Shown in pieces: positions 1 through 10,198 of a stretch of DNA of 64,000 nt. A program made the translations under genes and the position numbers. Numbering within the stretch: the stretch's first letter is position 1; each line of letters starts with the position of its first letter. Source of the stretch: Roseitranquillus sediminis (lineage in GTDB: Bacteria; Pseudomonadota; Alphaproteobacteria; Rhodobacterales; Rhodobacteraceae); assembly GCF_016918935.1 (NCBI RefSeq), contig NZ_JAFFOB010000006.1, positions 1-64,000 of the forward strand, read 5' to 3'. Under the pieces are notes generated by a model that saw only the letters and a program-made list of their open reading frames with translations, did no database searches and was not told the origin of the DNA.

Positions 1-2
1 CA

Positions 3-27
3 TGAGCACGTGCTCAGGCATATGCCT
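3..27. repeat. Two overlapping perfect palindromes at the window edge
   Basis: A 14-bp perfect palindrome (TGAGCACGTGCTCA, 3-16) shares its last base with a 12-bp perfect palindrome (AGGCATATGCCT, 16-27). They lie exactly where the truncated Cys-rich copper protein gene loses its homology and stops. They could be a recombination scar, or an operator or terminator of whatever lies left of the window. The function is not determined. Confidence 0.4.
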
Positions 28-223
28 AAGCCTCCATGGCTATGCCTGGGGGTCCGGTCGAAACGGGGGCCAGTTCAGCGACCACTTCCTCCGCCAGGCA
101 TGCGTCAGCGCAGGACGTGCAGGTCTGGGCGCAATCGTAGGCCTCTTCGATGAACTTCAGAAGTTGGTCGGCCGTGTTGCCCTGGACGTGGGGATGCGTG
201 CTCACCATCTCGCGGACGTGCAT
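26..223 (-). pseudogene. Truncated four-helix-bundle Cys-rich copper-binding protein (Csp/DUF326-like)
   Basis: The 65 codons start at the ATG at 223, preceded by a strong Shine-Dalgarno (TAGGAGGAAGCAAG). The first 51 residues match the N-terminal helix of Csp-type copper storage proteins, with Cys at 31, 35, 38 and 42 (pattern CAQTCTSCADAC). Family members usually run to 110-140 residues with more Cys-rich helices. Here homology ends after VAEL and 14 unrelated residues lead to a TAG inside the palindromes at 3-27. The gene therefore looks 3'-truncated by rearrangement. A CsoR-type box (261-277) lies upstream, so it was probably copper-inducible. The truncated product probably cannot form the four-helix copper store. 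Confidence 0.6.
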
Positions 224-260
224 CTTGCTTCCTCCTAGTTGGTGTCGGAGCTTCCAAAAC

Positions 261-277
261 ATACGCCCTGGGGGTAT
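261..277. promoter_or_regulatory. Candidate CsoR operator upstream of the csp fragment
   Basis: ATACGCCCTGGGGGTAT is an imperfect inverted repeat (ATAC-n-CCC ... GGG-n-GTAT) of the GC-tract type bound by CsoR/RcnR-family repressors. It sits 38 bp upstream of the truncated Csp start and resembles the box at 692-708. The pairing with the csoR gene between the two boxes is inferred. Confidence 0.5.
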
Positions 278-327
278 TGTTCCGAGAAAGCACGACGGCC
301 CAAGGCGAACTGAGGAGCTGTCGACGG

Positions 328-600
328 TTAGCGGCAGACCTTCTCGAAAATTCCGACGAGCTCGCGGAATTTCTGCCGCTGCCCCTCCGGGTCGCCCGAG
401 GCGATGGCTTGCTCCACGCAGTCGTCCGCGTGGTCCTGCAGGATCAGGACCTCGACCTGCGCCAGAGCTGAGCGGATCGCCTGCGTCTGATTGAGAATGT
501 CGACGCAGTAGCGATCTTCCTCGATCATACGCATGACACCGCGAACCTGTCCTTCGAGCCGCGCAAGGCGCTGAAGGGTTGCTTGCTTGCGTTGCTTCAT
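328..600 (-). CDS. csoR: CsoR-family copper-sensing transcriptional repressor
   Basis: This 90-residue all-alpha protein of the DUF156 family binds DNA in the apo form and is released by metal. The Cu(I) ligand set of CsoR is visible as Cys32, His57 and Cys61 (YC, then DHADDC), rather than the ligand set of the nickel/cobalt sensor RcnR. The start at 600 (MKQRKQ) is preferred over an upstream in-frame ATG because GAGAGG lies just before it and family members begin near this KQ-rich helix. Candidate operators lie on both sides of the gene (261-277 and 692-708). It probably controls the csp fragment, itself and the cytochrome/DUF305 operon starting at 772. The copper specificity is inferred from the ligand pattern. 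Confidence 0.88.
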   Translation of the reverse strand: MKQRKQATLQRLARLEGQVRGVMRMIEEDRYCVDILNQTQAIRSALAQVEVLILQDHADDCVEQAIASGDPEGQRQKFRELVGIFEKVCR

Positions 601-691
601 CGTCCTCTCATCGTTCGACGCGTCTCCACAAACCATGACCAGCTTCTGAAGTTTCGGGGAACACCTGAAGCTTCACCTCGTTAGTTCCAGC

Positions 692-708
692 ATACCCTTG
701 AGGGGTAT
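692..708. promoter_or_regulatory. Candidate CsoR operator between csoR and the cytochrome c operon
   Basis: ATACCCTTGAGGGGTAT has 6-bp arms ATACCC/GGGTAT around a 5-bp centre. It lies in the divergent intergenic region, 91 bp from the csoR start and 64 bp from the cytochrome c start, so one box could repress both directions. It resembles the box at 261-277. Confidence 0.55.
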
Positions 709-771
709 CGGCGCACGCTCTGGGAACCGTGGGGGCATCGGGCGCACAGACGGCACAAGCGGGAGAGATGC

Positions 772-1332
772 ATGACGAAGCAGCTTGGAGCAGGCCTCGT
801 TTTGGGCGTCATCGGCACCGTTCTGATCGCGGTCGCCGTCTGGCTGACTGTGGCGTACACCGGCGCCTACAACGTCGCCGCCTCGGACCAGCATGCCGAT
901 GCAATCCGGTGGACCCTCGACACGACGATGCACAGGTCGGTGGAGCGGCGCGCCGGCGACGTCGAGCTGCCGGAGACCTTTTCGGACGAACTCGTCGCGC
1001 AGGGCGCCGGCCACTATGCCGAGAGCTGCGTCTACTGCCACGGAGCGCCGGGCCAGGACCCGACGGAGTGGTCACGGGGAATGCGGCCCGAGCCGCCGCA
1101 CCTGACGGAAGCCGCCTCCGAATGGAGCGCGGAGGAAATCTACTGGATCGTCGAGAACGGCATCAAGATGAGCGGGATGCCGGCCTTCGGGGGCCACCAC
1201 GGGCCCGAGGGGGTCACGGCGATCACCGCCTTCGTGACGCGGCTGCCGGGTCTCTCGCCCGAGGACTACCGCGCCCTGACCGGCGGCGGCGCGGCCGCGG
1301 CGGGAGGCGCCGCCATCGCCCCCGCCGACTGA
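772..1332 (+). CDS. Membrane-anchored class I cytochrome c
   Basis: A 186-residue protein. Residues 5-30 form one hydrophobic N-terminal segment that should anchor it to the periplasmic face. A single haem-c site CVYCH is at 86-90. A later GIKMSGMPAFG segment supplies Met as the likely sixth ligand, typical of small cytochrome c domains. The C-terminus is a low-complexity Ala/Gly tail. It is the first gene of a run with the DUF305 gene at 1360 and the glutaredoxin-MauE gene at 2262, behind a CsoR-type box. A role in electron transfer during copper handling or oxidation is inferred from context only. Confidence 0.82.
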   Translation: MTKQLGAGLVLGVIGTVLIAVAVWLTVAYTGAYNVAASDQHADAIRWTLDTTMHRSVERRAGDVELPETFSDELVAQGAGHYAESCVYCHGAPGQDPTEWSRGMRPEPPHLTEAASEWSAEEIYWIVENGIKMSGMPAFGGHHGPEGVTAITAFVTRLPGLSPEDYRALTGGGAAAAGGAAIAPAD

Positions 1333-1359
1333 GACACCCACGACTGAGAAGGAGCACGC

Positions 1360-2217
1360 ATGTCCTACATCCGCTTCGGGCTGATGATCCTCACCTCCAC
1401 GGTGGTGATGTTCATCCTGATGTACCTCAACACCTACGCCTGGGAGCACCTCTTCTTCTCGGAGACTCGCACCTACATGGCGATCATGATGGGCGCCACG
1501 ATGGCGGTCATCATGCTGGCGTATATGCTGGGCATGTATTCCAACAAGACGCTCAACATCGCCATCTTCGCCGGCGCCATCGTGGTCTTCGCGCTGTCGC
1601 TGTGGCTGGTCCGCAGCCAGGTGACGGTGTCGGGGCCGAGCTACATGCGGGCGATGATCCCGCACCACTCGATCGCGGTGATGACCTCGGAGCGGGCGCA
1701 GATCCGCGACCCGCGCGTGGCCAAGCTCGCGCACGAGATCATCCTGGCGCAGCGGCGCGAGATCGCCGAGATGCGCTACCTGATCGCCGAGGTGTCCGAG
1801 GGCAACGTCGTCGAGACGATCTACCAGGACCCACCGGCCGAGGTCGGCACTGTCGACGACGCCATCGGCCGCGCGCTGATCTCCACCCTCGATCCCTCGC
1901 CGATGCCCGAGGCCGAGGCCGAGCAGATCCTCGAGCCGGGCCCCCGCTGCGTCTTCAACCGCAGCCCCGAGACCGACCCGATCCTCTGGGCCGCGGAGGA
2001 GGGCGGACAGGCGGCGATGAAGCTCAACGGCGTGCTGGTGCCGCTCGAGGCGGGCGAGGAGAGCGACGGCGGCTTCGCCTTCACCGCGCCGGGCGTCACC
2101 ATGACCGTCCGGCCGCTCGGCGAGGAGGCGGACTGGCGCTCCGACGCCGAACTGGTCTTCGCCATGGAGCAGGGCCTGACCGTCGGCTACCGCGGCTTCT
2201 GGGCCTGCGAGGCTTGA
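1360..2217 (+). CDS. Membrane DUF305 protein with C-terminal extra domain
   Basis: A 285-residue protein. Three hydrophobic helices lie at about 5-25, 38-60 and 66-86. The DUF305 signature follows, with a PHHS motif at 101-104 and downstream EIILAQRREI and EM residues; DUF305 proteins are His/Met-rich and often metal-linked. After about residue 150 comes a second, beta-rich region ending in GFWACEA that I cannot assign. AAGGAG lies 9 bp before the ATG. The gene lies between a cytochrome c gene and a glutaredoxin-MauE gene. Periplasmic copper binding is the likely role. Confidence 0.75.
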   Translation: MSYIRFGLMILTSTVVMFILMYLNTYAWEHLFFSETRTYMAIMMGATMAVIMLAYMLGMYSNKTLNIAIFAGAIVVFALSLWLVRSQVTVSGPSYMRAMIPHHSIAVMTSERAQIRDPRVAKLAHEIILAQRREIAEMRYLIAEVSEGNVVETIYQDPPAEVGTVDDAIGRALISTLDPSPMPEAEAEQILEPGPRCVFNRSPETDPILWAAEEGGQAAMKLNGVLVPLEAGEESDGGFAFTAPGVTMTVRPLGEEADWRSDAELVFAMEQGLTVGYRGFWACEA

Positions 2218-2261
2218 GGGCGGTGCACACAGCGGCCGGCAACGAGAAGAAGGAGCAGACC

Positions 2262-3023
2262 ATGGCGCTCGACAGCACGAACAAGACGGCTCGGCTCTAC
2301 CGGATGGTGATGCCGGGCCACCTCTGCCCCTACGGGCTGAAGTCCAAGGACCTCCTCGAACGCAAGGGCTTCGACGTCGAGGACAACCACCTGACGAGCC
2401 GCGAGGAGACGGAGGCGTTCAAGAAGGACCACGGCGTGGACACGACGCCACAGGCCTTCATCGGCGGCGAGCGCATCGGCGGCTATGACGACCTACGCGA
2501 GCATTTCGGGCAGGAGGTCAAGGGCGAGGACGAGACCAGCTATCAGCCCGTGATCGCGATCTTCGCGACGGCCTTCCTCATGGCCCTCGCGGTCAGCTGG
2601 TACGCCTTCGGCACCGTCCTCACGCTCCGCGCCTTCGAGTGGTTCATCGCCATCAGCATGACGCTTCTCGCCGTGCAGAAGCTCCAGGACGTCGAGAGCT
2701 TCTCGACCATGTTCCTGAACTACGACCTGCTGGCGCGGCGCTGGGTGCGCTACGGCTACCTCTACCCGTTCGGCGAGGCGTTGGCGGGCATCCTGATGAT
2801 CGCGGGCGCGCTGATCTGGATCGCCTCGCCGGTCGCGATCTTCATCGGCGCAGTCGGCGCGGTCTCGGTCTTCAAGGCGGTCTACATCGACACGCGGGAG
2901 CTGAAATGCGCCTGCGTCGGCGGCTCGAGCAACGTGCCGCTAGGCTTCGTGTCGCTGACCGAGAACGTCATGATGCTAGCGATGGGCATCTGGATGCCGA
3001 TCCGTATGGTCTGGCTCGGCTGA
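2262..3023 (+). CDS. Glutaredoxin-MauE/DoxX-type fusion membrane protein
   Basis: A 253-residue protein. Residues 10-80 have a glutaredoxin-like thioredoxin fold with a monothiol CPYG site (Cys22), a cis-Pro (TTPQAF) and a GGYDDL motif. Residues from about 92 hold four membrane helices resembling the MauE/methylamine-utilisation and DoxX families. A Cys pair (CAC) lies near the end in ELKCACVGG. The frame is open far upstream, but the ATG at 2262 follows a good AAGGAG and lies just after the DUF305 stop. Thiol-redox fusions of this kind are common in metal-resistance islands. The substrate is unknown. Confidence 0.75.
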   Translation: MALDSTNKTARLYRMVMPGHLCPYGLKSKDLLERKGFDVEDNHLTSREETEAFKKDHGVDTTPQAFIGGERIGGYDDLREHFGQEVKGEDETSYQPVIAIFATAFLMALAVSWYAFGTVLTLRAFEWFIAISMTLLAVQKLQDVESFSTMFLNYDLLARRWVRYGYLYPFGEALAGILMIAGALIWIASPVAIFIGAVGAVSVFKAVYIDTRELKCACVGGSSNVPLGFVSLTENVMMLAMGIWMPIRMVWLG

Positions 3024-3072
3024 TTGCGCCCAATCAGCTCAGTCGTCACGCCCCGCTGACCGAGGAACCCCT

Positions 3073-3489
3073 ATGGCCTTTCTGCTTGGCTTTGCGCTCG
3101 TGTCCGCCTTGGGCATTTCGCACCACTATGGCCTTCTGGCCGTTCGAGCAGTCAAGCCCGACTCCGACAGCAGAGCGCAGGCCGCGATCATCGTGACCTT
3201 CCTCGGACTTCTCGCTCTCCATTCCCTGGAGATCCTGGCTTTCGCGGCGATCTACCGCGCACTGCTGGCCTGGGGCGCATTCGGGGATCTCGGCGGAGCA
3301 TACGACGAGTCCTGGGGCGGGCTCATCTACTTCTCGGGCATCAACTTCGCCACTCTCGGCTACACGCAGATCGAGACCAGCGGGCCGATACGGATGATCA
3401 ACATGATGCAGTCGCTCGGAGGTTTTATGGTGTTGACCTGGTCAGCCACGTTTCTCTACTCGGTCTGCGAGCGGGCCTGGCGCGAATAG
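3073..3489 (+). CDS. Small two-TM potassium-channel-like protein
   Basis: A 138-residue protein. It has hydrophobic helices at about 1-20, 38-62 and 114-132, and a re-entrant pore-like segment around 84-100. The segment FATLGYTQI at 92-100 is in the place of the K+ channel filter TxGYG, but reads TLGYT: the terminal Gly is replaced by Thr. The layout matches small ion_trans_2 proteins. It follows the glutaredoxin-MauE gene by 49 bp and may share its transcript. Whether it conducts ions, or what, cannot be told from sequence. Confidence 0.6.
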   Translation: MAFLLGFALVSALGISHHYGLLAVRAVKPDSDSRAQAAIIVTFLGLLALHSLEILAFAAIYRALLAWGAFGDLGGAYDESWGGLIYFSGINFATLGYTQIETSGPIRMINMMQSLGGFMVLTWSATFLYSVCERAWRE

Positions 3490-3513
3490 CCGACAAGAAG
3501 TCCAAGGCAGCAA

Positions 3514-3963
3514 TCAGTCCGCCACTGACACTCTCTCCTGATAGCTGCGCTCACGCTCCGGCCAGGTGCTTTTGATGTAGGCCAGCACCGCGCGAATTTC
3601 GGCGTCCGTCAGCACGTCGCCGAAACCGGGCATGTCGCTCTCGTAGCCGCCGCCGACGACGGCGGCGGTACCCTCCTTGACGATCCGGAACAGGACCTCG
3701 TCGGGATGATGCCATGTATGGCCGCTCGCGTCGTGCGGTGGCGCTGGCAGCCGGCCCGAAGGGAGGGGTGATCGCCAATCGGGTTGGCCCTCCAGTTCGG
3801 CGCCGTGGCACGCCGCGCATTGCGCCTCATAGATGGCGCGTCCCTGCGCGATGACTTTGGCGTCTGGCATAGAGCCTTCGTCCGCGACGTTACCGGCCGC
3901 CAGGACGACGGCGCCGGCAACGAGGCCCGCGCCCATGATCACGACAGGGAGTTTCGCCGTCAC
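3514..3963 (-). CDS. Periplasmic cytochrome c
   Basis: A 149-residue protein. It has a hydrophobic signal or anchor at about 5-25, a haem-binding CAACH at 49-53 and a YESDMPGFGD segment that supplies the axial Met. Its ATG overlaps the stop of the DUF305 gene by 4 bp (ATGA), so the two are translationally coupled. It is the last gene of the copZ-DUF305-cytochrome operon, transcribed away from copA. It is probably a redox partner in copper oxidation or a periplasmic electron carrier. Confidence 0.82.
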   Translation of the reverse strand: MTAKLPVVIMGAGLVAGAVVLAAGNVADEGSMPDAKVIAQGRAIYEAQCAACHGAELEGQPDWRSPLPSGRLPAPPHDASGHTWHHPDEVLFRIVKEGTAAVVGGGYESDMPGFGDVLTDAEIRAVLAYIKSTWPERERSYQERVSVAD

Positions 3964-4514
3964 TCGGCGTTCTCGGCAATCCAGTTCCGCAGGAAGTCGA
4001 TCTCGGCTTCCTGCGCCGCGATGATCTCCTCGGCGAGCTGGCGCAGCTGCGGGTTCTCGCCGTGCTCCAATACGATTCGCGCCATGTCGATCGCGCCCTG
4101 ATGATGCCCGATCATGCCGCGCGCGAAGTCGATATCGGCGTTGTCGCTGAACTCGATGTCCATGGCGGCATGCATCGCTAGGTTGGCCGCCCTGTAGGCC
4201 TGCGTTGCGGGCGATCCCGCCGGCTGGGCGCCGTCTGCCGCCCCATGCGCGTCGTGTCCGGCGGCCGGGGCGGCGTCGGAGGGGGTGGCCTCGCCTGTCT
4301 GCATCTCTCCCATCATCTCGCGCATGATGTCCTGCATCATGGGGCGCATCATCTCCTCCATGTGCTCCCGCATGGCCTCGGACATCATGCCGTCCTGCAT
4401 CATTGGCATCCCATCACCGCCATGCGCGCCGTGATCGGCCATCTGCGCGACACCCACGACTGGCAGCGCAAGAGCAAGGGCGAGACCGCCTGCGAACATC
4501 CTTTTCCTTCTCAT
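3960..4514 (-). CDS. Secreted Met/His-rich DUF305 copper-binding protein
   Basis: A 184-residue protein. A signal peptide is followed by a strikingly Met-rich stretch (about 30-75, with MEEMMRPMMQDIMREMMGEM) and a His/Ala linker. The C-terminal DUF305 core carries MIGHHQGAIDM (HH at 137-138). Met- and His-rich periplasmic proteins with this fold bind Cu(I)/Cu(II), for example the CopM type. The start at 4514 has AGGAGAG just upstream. It lies between copZ and the cytochrome c gene and is probably under the CueR-type promoter at 4784-4814. Confidence 0.8.
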   Translation of the reverse strand: MRRKRMFAGGLALALALPVVGVAQMADHGAHGGDGMPMMQDGMMSEAMREHMEEMMRPMMQDIMREMMGEMQTGEATPSDAAPAAGHDAHGAADGAQPAGSPATQAYRAANLAMHAAMDIEFSDNADIDFARGMIGHHQGAIDMARIVLEHGENPQLRQLAEEIIAAQEAEIDFLRNWIAENAE

Positions 4515-4552
4515 ATCAATCTCTCCTCATGCCTAAACATCACTGCATCCGG

Positions 4553-4753
4553 TCACGCGACTCGCGTGACGCTGTACCCCTCTGCCTCAACCGCGCGCCG
4601 CACGGCCTCGGGGTCAGCTGAACCGTCCACCGTTACTTGATTTGCCGCCCGACCGACGGTCACTTCCGCCGTCGGGTTGACCGAGTGGACGGCGCGGGTC
4701 ACGGCCGCCTCGCAATGCGCGCAGGTCATGCCGGTGACTTGGAAACTCAGCAT
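4553..4753 (-). CDS. copZ: CopZ-like copper chaperone (HMA domain)
   Basis: A 66-residue single heavy-metal-associated domain with the Cu(I) site GMTCAHC (Cys11, Cys14) and the usual beta-alpha-beta-beta-alpha-beta pattern. It carries copper in the cytoplasm to P1B-type ATPases. The start at 4753 (MLSFQV) has AGGAG at good spacing; the longer in-frame start lies in the promoter region. It heads the operon with DUF305 and cytochrome c and diverges from copA, with a MerR-type promoter in front. Confidence 0.88.
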   Translation of the reverse strand: MLSFQVTGMTCAHCEAAVTRAVHSVNPTAEVTVGRAANQVTVDGSADPEAVRRAVEAEGYSVTRVA

Positions 4754-4783
4754 CTCGTGTCTCCTGAACGACTTGATGGACGA

Positions 4784-4814
4784 GATGTCGGGTCTTCCCA
4801 TGTGGGAAGGTCAA
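4784..4814 (-). promoter_or_regulatory. CueR-type promoter/operator of the copZ operon
   Basis: On the minus strand, TTGACC (4814-4809) is followed by a 19-bp spacer and a weak -10 (GACATC). The perfect dyad TTCCCA-TG-TGGGAA fills 4795-4808. An over-long 19-bp spacer with a central dyad is the hallmark of MerR/CueR-activated promoters. A cueR gene lies 2.7 kb downstream on the other side of copA. Confidence 0.65.
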
Positions 4815-4853
4815 GGCGTGCTGAAAGAAGATCCGGGGGGAAGATCCGGGGGA

Positions 4854-4884
4854 TTGACCTTACCATCATGGGAACCCCCATCTT
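4854..4884 (+). promoter_or_regulatory. CueR-type promoter/operator of copA
   Basis: TTGACC (4854-4859), a 19-bp spacer with an imperfect dyad (TTACCATCATGGGAA, 4859-4873 region) and CATCTT (4879-4884). It is the sister of the copZ promoter. Transcription would begin near 4891, which rules out the in-frame ATG at 4868 and supports the GTG start of copA at 4916. Confidence 0.65.
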
Positions 4885-4915
4885 TCCTGTTGAGCGCAGG
4901 AATCGGGAGGCAGCC

Positions 4916-7450
4916 GTGCCGGATGGACAGCAACAGCACCTGGAGACCGGCGGCGAAGGCCGCATCGTCGACATCAGCATCGAAGGCATGAGCTGCGCCT
5001 CCTGCGTTGTGCGTATCGAACGCGTGGTGGGAGCGGTGCCGGGAGTGAAAGAAGCCAGCGTGAACCTCGCAACGGGGCGCGCGCGGATCCAGTCGGACGC
5101 CGAGACGGATGTTGCGACCATCGTCTCCGCGGTTCATGCCGCCGGCTACGAGCCCCGCATCGAGACGATCACCCTCGCTGTCGAAGGCATGACCTGCGCC
5201 TCCTGCGTGGGCCGCGTCGAGCGGGCCCTGAAGGCGGTGCCGGGCGTGCTGGAGGCGTCGGTGAACCTCGCCGCCGGTGCGGCGACCGTGCGGGTGCCTT
5301 CGGGCGCCGTCGGCGCGGCCGACCTCATCGGCGCGGTGGAACGCGTTGGCTACGAGGCGCGCGTCGCGAGCGGAAGCAGCGAGGAGCGCGCGGAGCGGCA
5401 GGCGGCGCGCGACGAGGAGGTGGGGAAGCTCCGCCGGCAGGTGATCCTCGCCGGCGCGCTGACGCTGCCGGTGGTGGTGCTCGACATGGGCAGCCACCTG
5501 GTGCCCGCCTTCCACCACTGGTTGCTCGGGCTGATGAGCCAGCAGGCGATCTACGTCGTGCTCTTCGCGCTCGCCTCAATCGTGCAGTTCGGGCCGGGCT
5601 GGCAGTTCTACGCCAAGGGTTGGCCGGCGCTGCGGCGGCTTGCTCCCGACATGAACAGCCTGGTGATGCTCGGCACCTCGGCCGCCTGGGGCTATTCGGT
5701 GGTGGCGACCTTCGCGCCTGGCGTGCTGCCGGCGGGGGCCGTGAACGTCTATTTCGAGGCGGCGGCGGTGATCGTCACCCTGATCCTGCTCGGGCGCTGG
5801 CTCGAGGCGCTGGCGCGCGGCCGGACCTCGGCGGCGATTACGGGGCTCCTGAAGCTGCAGGCCAAGACCGCGCGGGTCCTGCGCGACGGGGCGGAGCGGG
5901 ATCTGCCGATCGAGGAAGTCGTCGTCGGCGATACCGTCCGGGTTCGGCCCGGCGAAAAGATCCCCGTGGACGGAACCGTCCTCGACGGCTCGAGCTTCGT
6001 CGACGAAGCCATGATCACCGGCGAGGCCGTCCCCGTGGAGAAGGGCGAGGGCGCCGAAGTCATCGGCGGCACCATCAACAAGACGGGCTCCTTCACCTAC
6101 CGCGCCACCAAGGTCGGCGCAGACACGCTGCTCAGCCAGATCGTCCGCATGGTCGAGGAGGCGCAAGGGGACAAGCTGCCGATCCAGGCGCTGGTCGACC
6201 GGGTGACGCTTTGGTTTGTCCCCGCGGTGTTGGTCGCCGCCGCCCTGACCTCCCTCGTCTGGCTGGTTTTCGGGCCTGAGCCGGCGCTGACCTTCGCAGT
6301 CGTCAATGCGGTCGCGGTGCTGATCATCGCCTGCCCGTGCGCGATGGGCCTCGCCACGCCGACCTCGATCATGGTCGGGACCGGCAAGGCGGCCGAGCTC
6401 GGCATCCTGTTCCGCCGCGGCGAGGCGCTTCAGACGTTGCGGGATGCCGAGGTGATCGCGCTGGACAAGACCGGCACGCTGACCCGCGGCCGGCCGGAGC
6501 TGACCGACCTCGAGGTGGCGAAGGGCTTCGACAGCGACGCGGTCCTGCGGCTCGTCGGCGCGGTCGAGGCGGCCTCCGAGCATCCGATCGCCGAGGCGAT
6601 CGTCGCCGCGGCGCGTGCCACCGGCGCCGCCCTGCCGCACGCGCGGAACTTCGACGCGCGGCCCGGCTTCGGCGTCACCGCCACCGTGGACGGCCAGAGC
6701 ATCGCCGCGGGCGCCGACAGGTTCATGCGAGAGCTGGGGCTCGACATCGCCCCGTTCGCTGCGGTGGCGGAGCGGCTCGGTAGCGAGGGCAAGACGCCGC
6801 TCTACGCGGCCGTCGACGGACAACTGGCGGCGATCCTCGCCGTCGCTGACCCGATCAAGGAGACGACGCCGGACGCGATCCGGGCCCTGCACGCGCAGGG
6901 GCTGAAGGTGGCGATGATCACCGGCGACAATGCCCGCACCGCGCGCGCTATCGCCGACCAACTGGGCATCGACGAGGTCGTCGCCGAGGTGCTGCCCGGC
7001 GGCAAGGTCGACGCGATCAAGGCGCTGCAGCAGGGCGGCACCCGTGTCGCCTTCGTCGGCGACGGCATCAACGACGCGCCCGCCCTCGCGCAGGCCGATG
7101 TCGGCATCGCGATCGGCACCGGGACGGACATCGCGATCGAGGCGGCCGAGGTGGTGCTCATGTCGGGCGACCTGCGCGGGGTGGTCAACGCGATCGCGCT
7201 CAGCCGGGCGACGATGGCGAACATCAAGCAGAACCTGGTTTGGGCGTTCGCCTACAACACTGCCCTGATCCCGGTCGCGGCAGGACTGCTCTACCCGGCC
7301 TTCGGCATCCTCCTTTCGCCGGTCTTCGCGGCGCTCGCGATGGCGCTCTCGAGCGTCAGCGTGCTCACCAACGCCCTGCGCCTCCGCCGCTTCGCCCCGC
7401 CCCTCGCCGCCGCCCGCGGCAAGGGCACGGACATTCCCACCATCGCCTGA
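4916..7450 (+). CDS. copA: CopA, Cu(I)-exporting P1B-1 ATPase
   Basis: An 844-residue inner-membrane pump that exports cytoplasmic Cu(I). Two N-terminal HMA domains carry GMSCASC (Cys27, Cys30) and GMTCASC (Cys94, Cys97). The transmembrane metal site CPC is at about 473-475, the phosphorylated Asp of DKTGTLT at about 517, then SEHPIAEA (HP motif), GDNARTA and GDGINDAP. The start is GTG 4916: GGGAGG lies 6 bp upstream, and the alternative ATG at 4868 falls inside the promoter spacer. It leads the copA-cueR-copB-DUF411 run. Confidence 0.93.
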   Translation: MPDGQQQHLETGGEGRIVDISIEGMSCASCVVRIERVVGAVPGVKEASVNLATGRARIQSDAETDVATIVSAVHAAGYEPRIETITLAVEGMTCASCVGRVERALKAVPGVLEASVNLAAGAATVRVPSGAVGAADLIGAVERVGYEARVASGSSEERAERQAARDEEVGKLRRQVILAGALTLPVVVLDMGSHLVPAFHHWLLGLMSQQAIYVVLFALASIVQFGPGWQFYAKGWPALRRLAPDMNSLVMLGTSAAWGYSVVATFAPGVLPAGAVNVYFEAAAVIVTLILLGRWLEALARGRTSAAITGLLKLQAKTARVLRDGAERDLPIEEVVVGDTVRVRPGEKIPVDGTVLDGSSFVDEAMITGEAVPVEKGEGAEVIGGTINKTGSFTYRATKVGADTLLSQIVRMVEEAQGDKLPIQALVDRVTLWFVPAVLVAAALTSLVWLVFGPEPALTFAVVNAVAVLIIACPCAMGLATPTSIMVGTGKAAELGILFRRGEALQTLRDAEVIALDKTGTLTRGRPELTDLEVAKGFDSDAVLRLVGAVEAASEHPIAEAIVAAARATGAALPHARNFDARPGFGVTATVDGQSIAAGADRFMRELGLDIAPFAAVAERLGSEGKTPLYAAVDGQLAAILAVADPIKETTPDAIRALHAQGLKVAMITGDNARTARAIADQLGIDEVVAEVLPGGKVDAIKALQQGGTRVAFVGDGINDAPALAQADVGIAIGTGTDIAIEAAEVVLMSGDLRGVVNAIALSRATMANIKQNLVWAFAYNTALIPVAAGLLYPAFGILLSPVFAALAMALSSVSVLTNALRLRRFAPPLAAARGKGTDIPTIA

Positions 7451-7464
7451 GAGGGAGAAGGGAC

Positions 7465-7920
7465 ATGAACATCGGCCAAGCTTCCAAGGCCTCCGGGGTG
7501 ACCCAGAAGATGATCCGCTACTACGAGAGCATCGGACTCATCAAGGATGTGGAGCGGAGTGAGAACGGCTACCGCACCTACGCCCCGAACGATATCCATA
7601 CGCTCGCCTTTATCCGGCGCGCCCGGCACCTTGGCTTTTCAATCGAGCAGATCCAGGCGCTGATGGCGCTCTGGCGCGACGAGGCGCGGTCGAGCGCCGA
7701 GGTGAAGGCCATCGCCAAGATCCACATCGCCGAACTCCAAGCCAAGATCGAGGAGCTCGCGGCGATGCAGCGCACGCTGGAGCACCTCGTCGCCTGCTGC
7801 GCCGGCGACGACCGCCCCGACTGCCCGATCATCGACGATCTCTCGGCGAAGGCGGAAGCGCCCGCCAAGGCAACGCCCGCCCGCAGCAACGGCCGACACC
7901 GCGCTCAGCCCCGCGTCTGA
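7465..7920 (+). CDS. cueR: CueR, MerR-family Cu(I)-responsive activator
   Basis: A 151-residue protein. The N-terminal winged helix (IGQASKASGVTQKMIRYYE) and the long dimerisation helix are typical of the MerR family. The metal loop has Cys112 and Cys120 (CAGDDRPDC), the numbering and spacing of E. coli CueR, which defines the Cu(I)/Ag(I) branch. The C-terminal tail is extended and basic. It lies 14 bp after copA with a GAGGGAGAAGGG Shine-Dalgarno, so copA transcription also makes its activator. The targets are probably the two 19-bp-spacer promoters at 4784-4884. Confidence 0.92.
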   Translation: MNIGQASKASGVTQKMIRYYESIGLIKDVERSENGYRTYAPNDIHTLAFIRRARHLGFSIEQIQALMALWRDEARSSAEVKAIAKIHIAELQAKIEELAAMQRTLEHLVACCAGDDRPDCPIIDDLSAKAEAPAKATPARSNGRHRAQPRV

Positions 7921-7950
7921 TCCGTCGCCGCCCGACCGGAGGATCCCCTC

Positions 7951-10050
<2,100 letters not shown>

Positions 10051-10198
10051 TGCGTATCGAGGTTCAGGCGCGATCCGACTCACGATGCCGCGAAGCCGGC
10101 GTTGGCTTCTTGCCCGGCGTCGCCGTTCGTACGGATATACGCCTCAAAGGATGGCAGCAGCGATCCTGGCCGGAGACATCGACAGAAGGAGCAATCGA

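Noticed and set aside
729-2259. Long plus-strand open frame running into the glutaredoxin-MauE gene
   Set aside because: It overlaps the well-supported cytochrome c and DUF305 genes in another phase, is Arg-rich and low complexity, and a good Shine-Dalgarno plus ATG at 2262 starts the real protein.
4637-4915. Upstream extension of copA
   Set aside because: It overlaps copZ and both CueR-type promoters; the predicted transcription start lies after it.
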